Shown: one piece after another, positions 25,613 through 34,643 of the stretch
Numbering within the stretch: the first letter of the stretch is position 1
How the letters are laid out: the number at the start of each line of letters is the position of its first letter
DNA from: Hyphomicrobium zavarzinii ATCC 27496
GTDB taxonomy: Bacteria; Pseudomonadota; Alphaproteobacteria; Rhizobiales; Hyphomicrobiaceae
DNA: 64,000 nt
Assembly: GCF_000383415.1 (NCBI RefSeq)
Contig: NZ_KB911258.1
Span: 516,267 to 580,266 of the forward strand
Reading direction: 5' to 3'
Notes under the pieces: generated by a model
Seen by the model: only the letters and a program-made list of their open reading frames with translations
Told to the model about the DNA's origin: nothing
Database searches by the model: none
Translations under genes and position numbers: made by a program

Positions 25613-25636
25613 GCGTCGTTCGGGTCGCGGCTGGTC

Positions 25637-27193
25637 TCAAGCGGCCTCGACGGACGGGCTCGAGACCGCCTCGGGCTGACGAGCCGCCACCGCGCTCGAT
25701 CCGATCGCGCGCTGCAGCGTGCGGGCAAGCTCCGACGCGATGTCCGTGTCGAGGGCCTCGTCGTAAACGCGCGAGCAGCCGCGTCCGTCACGCTTGGCGC
25801 GGTAGAGCGCCACATCCGCCTTCGCGAGCCAGGCGTCGATCGAGAGCGTGGACGGCGTTTCGAATGCCGCCACGCCGATGCTGACGCTGACATTGAGCAG
25901 ACGCCCGTCGAACAGGACCGGCTGCGTGAGCGCTTTTTCCACGATCTCGGCAATGAGCGCCGCATCCTCGCGCCTTGCCATCGGCGTGGTGACGGCTGCG
26001 AACTCGTCTCCGCCGAGGCGGGCTGCGATCACGAGGCGCTCGTTCAGCGCCTTGAGCCGGCCTGCGATTGCGCAGAGCACGGCGTCGCCCGCTGCGTGTC
26101 CCATGGTATCGTTCACCGCTTTGAAGTAGTCGCAGTCGATCAGCATCACCGCCGATACGCCGTCCTGCTTGCCCGCGCGCGTGAGGAGGTTTGCGAACAC
26201 GCTCATGAACCAGCCGCGGTTCGCGAGCCCCGTCGCCGCGTCGTGGCGTGACGCATGGATGGCGGCCTGCTCGCTTTCGGAGAGGCGCTGCGTCAGCCGG
26301 CGCACGGTAAATGCGGCGAGCAGCGTCATCATCGCGATGAGACCGAGCGAGAGCGCGATCGCCGGCAGGGCCGCCAGCAGGATTGCATGTCCGGGCGAGG
26401 AGAAGTCCCACGTCACGTGCGTCACAACGTTGCCGTTCGCATCGCGGAGCGCGAGCGTATGCTCGCCCGTGGCCTCGGTGTGGTTCGCCGGCACGTGCTC
26501 GAGGCCATCGATATGCGAGAGCGACTCGAGCTTGTCGAGCAGCGGTTCGGTCAGGAACTGCACGCCGAGCAGCAGGGTCGGCTCGTTCGGTGTCTCGTGG
26601 TCCTCCACATCGGGCGTGAACGGCGATACGGTCACCATCGCCGACTGCCCGTCGAGCCCGATCAGGTCGTTGACGTAGATGCCGTCGGTCATGGCGCCCG
26701 GCATGCGCTCTCCGAACCCGTCGCCTGCGGCGCGAGCCGATTTGTAGAGCATGCGCGCCCGCTCGATCGGGCGCGAGGCCGCTGCGATGAGCGCCGCGCC
26801 GCGCTCCGGCGAGGGCGCGCCTTCGAGCTCGCTCGAGAAGATCACGTTGCTGCGGGAGTCCACAATATAGAGCTGCTGGATGCCTTCCGGAGAGATCGCA
26901 TCCTTGCCGAAGTTCTCGCGGATCCAATCCTGCCGCTTCGACAGCACGACATTGCGGAACGCGGTGTCCCACATGGTCTGCGACAGCAGCTCCGAGGCGT
27001 GCAGCTCGCCCAGCAGCTTGATGCCGCGCTCGAGGGCCGCCGTCTCGCGCTTGAGCGCGTTCTCGTTGATCTTGTTGACGACCATCAAGGCGTCTTTGCC
27101 GAGCAGGATCACAGCCACGAGCGCCGGCAGGCCGATAGCCAGACCAACCCATCGCGCAAGTGCAACGCCATTCGAGCTGTGACCGTGAGTCAT
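25637..27193 (-). CDS. Diguanylate cyclase with CHASE4-like periplasmic sensor
   Basis: 518 residues. TM1 at about 13-33, a periplasmic sensor at about 35-265 with CHASE4-type motifs (ELLSQTMWDTAFRN, WIRENFGKDA), TM2 at about 270-297, and a C-terminal GGDEF domain whose active-site motif GGDEF is intact at 394-398. It would synthesise c-di-GMP in response to an external ligand. The RxxD inhibitory site five residues before GGDEF is absent, so product inhibition is probably lost. ATG 27193 has a G-rich site upstream, and TTG 27229 is an alternative. It is convergent with the SYLF gene. Confidence 0.88.
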   Translation of the reverse strand: MTHGHSSNGVALARWVGLAIGLPALVAVILLGKDALMVVNKINENALKRETAALERGIKLLGELHASELLSQTMWDTAFRNVVLSKRQDWIRENFGKDAISPEGIQQLYIVDSRSNVIFSSELEGAPSPERGAALIAAASRPIERARMLYKSARAAGDGFGERMPGAMTDGIYVNDLIGLDGQSAMVTVSPFTPDVEDHETPNEPTLLLGVQFLTEPLLDKLESLSHIDGLEHVPANHTEATGEHTLALRDANGNVVTHVTWDFSSPGHAILLAALPAIALSLGLIAMMTLLAAFTVRRLTQRLSESEQAAIHASRHDAATGLANRGWFMSVFANLLTRAGKQDGVSAVMLIDCDYFKAVNDTMGHAAGDAVLCAIAGRLKALNERLVIAARLGGDEFAAVTTPMARREDAALIAEIVEKALTQPVLFDGRLLNVSVSIGVAAFETPSTLSIDAWLAKADVALYRAKRDGRGCSRVYDEALDTDIASELARTLQRAIGSSAVAARQPEAVSSPSVEAA

Positions 27194-27325
27194 AGCGGAT
27201 CCCCCCGTTTTGCCCTGATCAACTGCCAAGGGTATCCGGGAGTCCTTGAGGGGCGTACAACACGGGACCTAAAATGCCGCCCTTTGCGGAAAGCTTTTGT
27301 TGACCAAGACGTCCGCGCTCGTGCG

Positions 27326-27802
27326 TCACTGGCTCTTGAGATAGGTGCCCATCAACGTCGCCTGGGCCAGAACGTGGCCCTTCATTACCGTTTCCACATC
27401 CGCCTTGGTGGGACTGGAAAGGCCTTCGAGGCGGGTGTCGAGGGCATAGAGCTTATGAAAATACCGGTGTCGCCCGATGGGAGGGCAGGGGCCTCCGAAA
27501 TCGGCCCGGCCCCAGTCGTTGAGGCCGGTCGCGGTCCCTTCCGGCAGGCTTGCCGCGCTCACGCCCTCGGCCAGCCCTTTCGATCCCGGCGGCAGATTGT
27601 AGAGCACCCAATGTACCCAGGTGCGCTGGGGCGCGGCGGGGTCGGGCGCATCCGGATCGTCCACGATCAGGACAAGGCTCTTCGTGCCCGCTGGCGCGCC
27701 ATCCCACATCAGCGGCGGAGAGACGTCCTTGCCCTCGCAGGTGTAGGTGCTCGGAATGGCCGCGCCGTCGGCGAAGGCCGGGGAGATCAGGGTTAGCGTC
27801 AT
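27326..27802 (-). CDS. YbhB/YbcL family PEBP-like protein
   Basis: 158 residues of the phosphatidylethanolamine-binding protein fold: AIPSTYTCEGKDVSPPLMW, SLVLIVDDPDAPDP, WVHWVLYNLPPG, GGPCPPIGRHRYFHKLYALDT. These are the anion-binding-pocket residues of the bacterial Raf-kinase-inhibitor-like family, whose function in bacteria is unknown. No signal peptide. It is divergent from the alcohol dehydrogenase gene (108-base gap). Confidence 0.92.
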   Translation of the reverse strand: MTLTLISPAFADGAAIPSTYTCEGKDVSPPLMWDGAPAGTKSLVLIVDDPDAPDPAAPQRTWVHWVLYNLPPGSKGLAEGVSAASLPEGTATGLNDWGRADFGGPCPPIGRHRYFHKLYALDTRLEGLSSPTKADVETVMKGHVLAQATLMGTYLKSQ

Positions 27803-27910
27803 GGCACCTCCGTCGTCGCTGGGTCGAGATCAGATCTCGATCAAGGCAGGCTCCCCTGACATGATATCGAATGCCTCTCCTTTCCGCACGGTTCCATGAA
27901 GGAGCGCCGT

Positions 27911-28903
27911 ATGCCGACCATGAAAGCCATGCTGCTCGATGCGCCGGGAAAGCCGTTGCGGTTCGCGGAAGTGCCGCGCCCGGAGCCCGGCCCGGCCCAG
28001 GTGAGGGTGAAGGTCGCGGCTTGCGGGGTGTGCCGCACGGACCTGCACGTGGCCGATGGAGACCTGACGGAGCCGAAGCTTCCCATAATCCCCGGCCACG
28101 AGATCGTGGGACGGGTGGACGCAATGGGCGCCGGTGTCACGCGCTTCACCTTGGGGCAGCGCGTCGGCATCCCCTGGCTCGGCCACACCTGCGGGACCTG
28201 CCCCTACTGCCGCGAGGGCCATGAAAACCTGTGTGATCACCCGGGCTTCACCGGCTATCAGATCGACGGCGGCTATGCCGAGTACACCGTCGCGGATGCG
28301 GACTACTGCTTTCCAATTCCCCAGGGCCTCGGCGATGTGGAGGCCGCACCTCTGCTCTGCGCCGGGCTGATCGGCTATCGCTCGCTGCGCATGGCGGGGA
28401 AGTGCCGCACGCTCGGTATCTACGGGTTCGGCGCCGCAGCCCACATCGTCGCTCAGGTGGCCCGGCACGAAGGCATCGAGAGCTACGCCTTCACGCGGGC
28501 CGGAGACAGCCAGGCGCAAACCTTCGCCCGCGAGCTCGGTTGCGTCTGGGCTGGTGCGTCGGATGCAGCCCCGCCCCAGCCGCTCGATGCGGCGATCATC
28601 TTTGCACCCGTCGGCGCCCTGGTGCCCTTGGCCCTGAAAGCGGTGCGAAAGGGCGGCACCGTCGTGCTCGGCGGCATCCACATGAGCGAAATCCCGCCAA
28701 TGCCCTATCGCATCCTGTGGGAGGAGCGCGTGATCCGCTCGGTCGCTAACCTCACGCGCAAGGATGCCGAGGAGTTCCTCGACCTCGCGCCGCGCGTGCC
28801 CGTGCGCACGCACACGACCGCAGTGCCTTTGGCAGAAGCCAACATGGCCCTGGATCGTCTCCGCCGCGGCGATCTCACCGGCGCACTCGTTCTCGTTCCC
28901 TGA
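27911..28903 (+). CDS. Zinc-dependent alcohol dehydrogenase
   Basis: 330 residues, the AdhA-like medium-chain dehydrogenase family. Catalytic zinc ligands appear in CGVCRTDLH and PGHEIVG, a further cysteine in LLCAGLIGYRSLR, the structural zinc site in CGTCPYCREGHENLC and the NAD(P)-binding loop in LGIYGFGAAAHI. It oxidises primary alcohols or reduces aldehydes; the substrate is unknown. ATG 27911 follows GAAGGAG; an ATG 15 bases earlier lacks a site. Its 3' end overlaps the convergent deoxyribosyltransferase gene by 29 bases. Confidence 0.93.
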   Translation: MPTMKAMLLDAPGKPLRFAEVPRPEPGPAQVRVKVAACGVCRTDLHVADGDLTEPKLPIIPGHEIVGRVDAMGAGVTRFTLGQRVGIPWLGHTCGTCPYCREGHENLCDHPGFTGYQIDGGYAEYTVADADYCFPIPQGLGDVEAAPLLCAGLIGYRSLRMAGKCRTLGIYGFGAAAHIVAQVARHEGIESYAFTRAGDSQAQTFARELGCVWAGASDAAPPQPLDAAIIFAPVGALVPLALKAVRKGGTVVLGGIHMSEIPPMPYRILWEERVIRSVANLTRKDAEEFLDLAPRVPVRTHTTAVPLAEANMALDRLRRGDLTGALVLVP

Positions 28904-29483
28904 ACATGTCTGCGGCCAGCGCGAGGCAATCGCGAAAGCCGTCCAGATCCGAGAGCACGCGATCGGGCGCCACGTCGCGCAGGACGAAGCGCCCGCACGT
29001 ATCGAGCACCGCGATCGCGATCATCAGGTTCTCGGCGAGACCGAAATCCTCGATGTCGGCCTGCCTCGTCTCCTGATCCCACCACGCCCGCGCGGCCTCC
29101 GGCGTCGCCCGCACGCGCGCCGCATGGTCGGCCGCGACATTGCTGTAGCCGAGCACGGGCCGCCCGAGCGCGCGCATGAAGCCGATCTCGAACGCAGTTC
29201 CCGCGTCCATGCTCACGCCGCGAAAGGGCGTGCAGTTCGCGATCATCAGGTCGCAGCTCCGCATCAAGCTTTCGTTGCCGTGGCTGATGGCGCGTGCGAG
29301 CGCTTCCGGTGAGAGCGAGGCCGCGTCCGCGATGGCGTTGTCGAGGGGGAAGACGCCCGTGAACCCGAACTTCGCGCAGAGCCGCTTCTTCTCCGCGCCC
29401 TGGGCGAGCGCGTCCGGAAAGAAAACCTCGGGTCCCGCAAGATAGACCCTGGGCGCTCCGCTTACCTTCGTGCTCTCCGTCAC
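28875..29483 (-). CDS. Nucleoside 2-deoxyribosyltransferase family protein
   Basis: 202 residues with the family pattern: VYLAGPEVFFPDA at the start, SCDLMIANCTPFRGVSMDAGTAFEIGFMRALGRPVLGYSN in the middle. The Glu of TAFEIG is the usual nucleophile candidate. Enzymes of the family transfer deoxyribose between bases or hydrolyse the glycosidic bond in nucleotide salvage. It is preceded by a two-TM protein gene with a 3-base gap, so the two form an operon. The tail overlaps the convergent dehydrogenase gene. Confidence 0.88.
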   Translation of the reverse strand: MTESTKVSGAPRVYLAGPEVFFPDALAQGAEKKRLCAKFGFTGVFPLDNAIADAASLSPEALARAISHGNESLMRSCDLMIANCTPFRGVSMDAGTAFEIGFMRALGRPVLGYSNVAADHAARVRATPEAARAWWDQETRQADIEDFGLAENLMIAIAVLDTCGRFVLRDVAPDRVLSDLDGFRDCLALAADMFRERERVRR

Positions 29484-29486
29484 CCG

Positions 29487-29852
29487 CTAGCGCTCCTTGC
29501 CGCTCTCGACGTGAAAACGGTGCAGCACGCGATGCGCGATAGGCGCCAGCACGAACCCCGCGCCGATGACAATGATGAGCCCCGAGAGGATGGCGTAGCT
29601 TCCCGCGAAGATCTTGCCCGCCGTGGTGTGCAATTCCGAGACCGGTCCCATGCCGGAGAGGATCATCGCCGCGTTCACGAACGCATCCGCGAGCCCCATG
29701 CCCTCGGTGATCGTATAGCCCGCCATTCCGAGCGCGAGCCCGCCGAGCGTCAGCAACGACCAGAGGCCGATCGCGCGCGCCATCCGGTTCAGGAAGGCGT
29801 GCCGCGGGATCACGGTTTGGGTGCGGCTCTCGAACTGGGTCAACCCGCGCAT
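29487..29852 (-). CDS. Two-TM membrane protein with pore-like loop
   Basis: 121 residues. TM1 (about residues 28-48, IGLWSLLTLGGLALGMAGYT) and TM2 (about 83-106, SYAILSGLIIVIGAGFVLAP) flank a re-entrant-looking segment DAFVNAAMILSGMGPVSE, then the conserved TTAGKIFAGSYAI. The layout resembles two-TM potassium channels, but the selectivity-filter position has GMGP rather than GYGD. The function is unknown. It is co-transcribed with the deoxyribosyltransferase gene downstream. Confidence 0.65.
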   Translation of the reverse strand: MRGLTQFESRTQTVIPRHAFLNRMARAIGLWSLLTLGGLALGMAGYTITEGMGLADAFVNAAMILSGMGPVSELHTTAGKIFAGSYAILSGLIIVIGAGFVLAPIAHRVLHRFHVESGKER

Positions 29853-30023
29853 ATCTCGTCTCCGGCCGGCCTCGAAGCAGTGAAAGGGGAACGCAACGCG
29901 CCAACTTACGATGTGCTGCGTCTATCCTCCAGCCTCGGGGCGCCCGAACGGATGCATCGACAGAGCAGGGCTATCTCTGCGAGACTGCCGTGAACGAGAG
30001 AACAGCAGCTTGAAAGGAGCGCC

Positions 30024-30260
30024 ATGCCGCTGAGCCTGCGTGCCGCAATCGCCGTGATCCTGGCGGTGAGCGCCCTCCCGCCCGCCGCGCTGGCCGAGCG
30101 CGGACGAACCACGGCCGTTCGCCAGCCTCTGGTCTCGCCCCCGGTCAAGGACTGCACCCGCATCAATGGGCGCATCGGCTACTACGCCAATCCGTGGTGC
30201 TCGCCTGCCGAGCAGGAGCGCTGGGACCGCTGGGAGGCTGCTCGCGTGAAGTTGCGCTGA
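30024..30260 (+). CDS. Small secreted hypothetical protein
   Basis: 78 residues: a signal peptide (AAIAVILAVSALPPAALAE), then a 50-residue mature peptide with two cysteines (KDCTRINGRIGYYANPWCSP) and a helical Trp-rich end (AEQERWDRWEAARVK). ATG 30024 follows AAAGGAG. It is not recognised as a named family. Confidence 0.65.
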   Translation: MPLSLRAAIAVILAVSALPPAALAERGRTTAVRQPLVSPPVKDCTRINGRIGYYANPWCSPAEQERWDRWEAARVKLR

Positions 30261-30404
30261 GGCGGTGTCCGGCCCCGTGAGGTCTGTTACAACCATCTGC
30301 AATGATTTGAATTTTTTGTAATGTTCTCGCCACAGGAACGCCGTTGCGGCGCCACGTCCGCTTCCTACATGTCCACCGGTAGCTCAACAGCTCGGAGGAC
30401 ATCC

Positions 30405-30599
30405 ATGCAGACCACAAGCGTGTTCCAGACCAACGCCGCCCAGGTTCGCGACGAGACTTACAAGAGCATCATCGAGCACGCCAAGGCGCAGGCGCGCCGG
30501 TATGCGGCGCTGGATACGCGGGAAGGGCGCACCGCCGCCGTCGCCGTGCTGCGCTTCGCCCGCAGCCTCCGCGCCCGCCGCAGCAGGCTCAACGCCTAG
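30405..30599 (+). CDS. Small basic hypothetical protein
   Basis: 64 residues. It starts MQTTSVFQTNAAQVRDETYK and ends in a basic helix (RFARSLRARRSRLNA). A GGAGG site six bases before ATG 30405 and a perfect T-tailed terminator just downstream support a real, separately transcribed gene. No function can be assigned. Confidence 0.6.
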   Translation: MQTTSVFQTNAAQVRDETYKSIIEHAKAQARRYAALDTREGRTAAVAVLRFARSLRARRSRLNA

Positions 30600-30625
30600 T
30601 CCGAAGCTCCGGTGCGCCGGACGAC

Positions 30626-30657
30626 AAAGCCCCCGGGTTCTCTCGGGGGCTTTTGTT
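30626..30657 (+). terminator. Rho-independent terminator
   Basis: AAAGCCCCCG (30626-30635) pairs perfectly with CGGGGGCTTT (30644-30653), continuing into TTGTTT. It follows the small basic gene by 26 bases. Confidence 0.88.
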
Positions 30658-30779
30658 TGGCAGCCCGGAGGCAAGGCGCGAAACGGTCAGCACGGGAGAA
30701 GTGCGCTTTTCCGCATCTCGACGGGTGAAGGACGTGTGACGTATGTCTCGCCACTATAGTTTTTGAGCGAGACGATCCC

Positions 30780-31136
30780 ATGAGTACTGCGGCCAAGGCC
30801 CCCGAGATCACCTACGACGACTTCCTCAAGGTCGACATCCGTGTCGGCACCATCGTGGACGCCGAGCCGTTTCCCGAGGCGCGCAAGCCTGCGATCAAGC
30901 TCCGCATCGACTTCGGCCCCGAGATCGGCGTGAAGAAAAGCTCGGCGCAGATCACGAGGCACTACGCGCCGGAGAGCCTGCTCGGCCGCCAGGTCGCCGC
31001 CGTCGTCAATTTCCCTCCGCGCCAGATCGGCAAGTTCCTGTCGGAAGTGCTGACACTCGGCTTCCCCGACGCAGACGGCGAGGTCGTCCTCATCCATCCC
31101 GAGCGCGCGGTGCCGAATGGCGGGAGGATGTTTTGA
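30780..31136 (+). CDS. csaA: CsaA-type tRNA-binding / export chaperone protein
   Basis: 118 residues forming one tRNA-binding (OB-fold) domain: [83 protein letters not shown] and [17 protein letters not shown]. Length and sequence match CsaA, a homodimeric chaperone linked to protein export, also related to the Arc1p/MetRS C-terminal domain. It is monocistronic. Confidence 0.9.
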   Translation: MSTAAKAPEITYDDFLKVDIRVGTIVDAEPFPEARKPAIKLRIDFGPEIGVKKSSAQITRHYAPESLLGRQVAAVVNFPPRQIGKFLSEVLTLGFPDADGEVVLIHPERAVPNGGRMF

Positions 31137-31509
31137 CCCGCTGATCATCGCAGGCACGCGCACCTTCGTGCGTGCCATTACCCTGATAGGCAGCAGTTCG
31201 CCATGCGGCTGATCCGGGCGGACCGCTGCCGATAGATCTGAGTAACGGCCGTCGTCCGTGCGCAGCACGGCTTCGCCGTGACGCGGAGCATGGCTCCGCC
31301 AAGACGCCGGTGTGACGGCCTCAATTGCGGCGAGCCATCACCACCAACGTCATGCCGGCGTAGGCCGGCATCCAGCCGCCTTTGAATGGAACGGCCGGAG
31401 AAGGGGATCGAAGCCTGGTTATCGAGAGGCTGTGTTGATCGGGTCGGGTGCTTGAGCGGGCACAACGTCAAAGTTTGCGGGCGTAGTTCTTCCGAACGTG
31501 CTGGCTGAT
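31137..31509. other. Intergenic region with hairpins and a dispersed-type palindrome
   Basis: About 370 bases without a gene. It holds a hairpin at 31153-31176 (GGCAC/GTGCC arms with an inner GCAC/GTGC) that may end csaA transcription. A second small stem, CACGGCTTCGCCGTG, lies near 31264, and the palindromic repeat at 31348-31375 is described separately. No promoter could be recognised. Confidence 0.45.
31348..31375. repeat. Palindromic intergenic repeat (REP-like)
   Basis: CGTCATGCCGGCGTAGGCCGGCATCCAG: ATGCCGGC at 31352-31359 and GCCGGCAT at 31364-31371 form the arms. The CGTCATGCCGGC...GCCGGCATCCAG pattern is typical of dispersed palindromic repeats found between genes in many Proteobacteria. 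Only this one copy was seen in the window. Confidence 0.55.
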
Positions 31510-31704
31510 CTAGGTGGACAGCCCTCGGCCTTCTTCAGCGAGACGCTTCATCGTCTCCACGTGCTCGCGGCCCGGATGACGATAGTCGTAGTCATAGCCG
31601 TCGCCATCCTTGAACCACACGCGAATGGACGAAGGCCCGAGCGCGTAGAAGCGAACCCCCGAATTCCTTCCCAAGTTGCCGTAGCGCTTACGGCTCGCGT
31701 GCAC
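31510..31704 (-). CDS. KTSC-like domain small protein
   Basis: 64 residues from GTG 31704, which has GGAGG at good distance. The C-terminal half (SSIRVWFKDGDGYDYDYRHP, then GREHVETMKRLAEEGRGLST) resembles the KTSC domain, a short module of unknown function often found next to RNA- or DNA-processing enzymes. A longer in-frame reading to 31866 is possible but less supported. It is divergent from a four-TM protein gene. Confidence 0.5.
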   Translation of the reverse strand: MHASRKRYGNLGRNSGVRFYALGPSSIRVWFKDGDGYDYDYRHPGREHVETMKRLAEEGRGLST

Positions 31705-31877
31705 GATCGAAACCTCCAAGACTTTGTGAGGACATGGAAGCAGAACGGCATTTTTTTGATTGAGCACGACTCTACCAGCGCCGTATGTGAACGAAAAGCG
31801 CGCGCGAGGGAATTCGTTCTCCGTGCCTGAAGCGGGCGGCAACGAAATCGAAACTCCGATCTGCAAGTCTTTGGTTC

Positions 31878-32327
31878 ATGACACTGGAGACCAAAGGCAA
31901 CATCATCGGGCTCGCGTTCGTCGCCATCATCGCGGCCATCGGCCTGTACGTGGTCATGACGGGCCTCGGCCGCTTTGGAAGAAGCGATGGCGATGCGCCG
32001 AGCTGGGTTTTGATCGCCGCTGGATCCGCGTTCCTGCTCGCGGCGAGCAGCATGGCGCTGAGTGCCATCGGTGGAATCGTCTACGGCGCAAAAGCCAACC
32101 CGGACGGAAGCCTCACTGACGAGGCACCCTACGCCGTTCGCGCTTTGCAGATCCTTCTGAGCCTCGGCATCGTCGCGATGCTGGTGGCGGTCGCGAGCTG
32201 GGTCGCTCTCAATCCGGAGGAAGGCTCCGCCACCGGCCGCAGGATCGCGCTCGCGGGGGGTGCGATCACGGTCTGGGCGATCTTCTTCGGCTTCGCGATC
32301 TGGAGACTGCGCGGGCTCCGAAAATAG
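31878..32327 (+). CDS. Four-TM membrane protein of unknown function
   Basis: 149 residues with four predicted membrane helices (about 10-30, 42-65, 88-110, 122-145) and a KANPDGSLTDEAPYAVRALQ loop. No recognised family or catalytic residue. The bidirectional terminator to its right is shared with rpoD. Confidence 0.65.
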   Translation: MTLETKGNIIGLAFVAIIAAIGLYVVMTGLGRFGRSDGDAPSWVLIAAGSAFLLAASSMALSAIGGIVYGAKANPDGSLTDEAPYAVRALQILLSLGIVAMLVAVASWVALNPEEGSATGRRIALAGGAITVWAIFFGFAIWRLRGLRK

Positions 32328-32354
32328 CTGGGCTCCGCCCTCCCTCGGCGAAGC

Positions 32355-32385
32355 AAAAAACCCCCGAGTTTCCTCGGGGGTTTTT
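32355..32385. terminator. Bidirectional terminator between a membrane-protein gene and rpoD
   Basis: AAAAAA, CCCCCGAG, loop TTTC, CTCGGGGG, TTTTT: a perfect 8-bp GC stem with A/T tracts on both sides, so it works in both directions, for the plus gene ending at 32327 and for rpoD ending at 32393. Confidence 0.92.
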
Positions 32386-32392
32386 CGTTCGG

Positions 32393-34372
<1,980 letters not shown>

Positions 34373-34643
34373 GTGTCTCAACCGTCGCCAAAGAGTGAGG
34401 GAAGGGCGCAGCCTGGGCGCCCATGTTGTCTAGAGTGAAGCACCGCCAGCCAAGAGGCTGCGGTGGAACCGGCCGTCGAAGGTGCCGGTTCTGTCGGAAG
34501 GAGCACAGCGGGCGCCAAGCATCGAAGACCAGGAAGCCGCGCCATACGTCCCGAACCCGGCGGCGTCGACCTCGCTGAGGTGAAGCCCCCGACCCAAAAT
34601 GGCCGAGCAGGTCGCGGTTCCGAACGTGGCGCTCCCCCTATCG
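34373..34643. other. dnaG-rpoD intergenic region
   Basis: 271 bases between dnaG and rpoD (both minus strand). A stable inverted repeat GAACCGGC (34466-34473) / GCCGGTTC (34484-34491) stands in the middle. This may separate rpoD transcription from dnaG or carry an rpoD promoter; no -35/-10 could be assigned with confidence. Confidence 0.45.
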
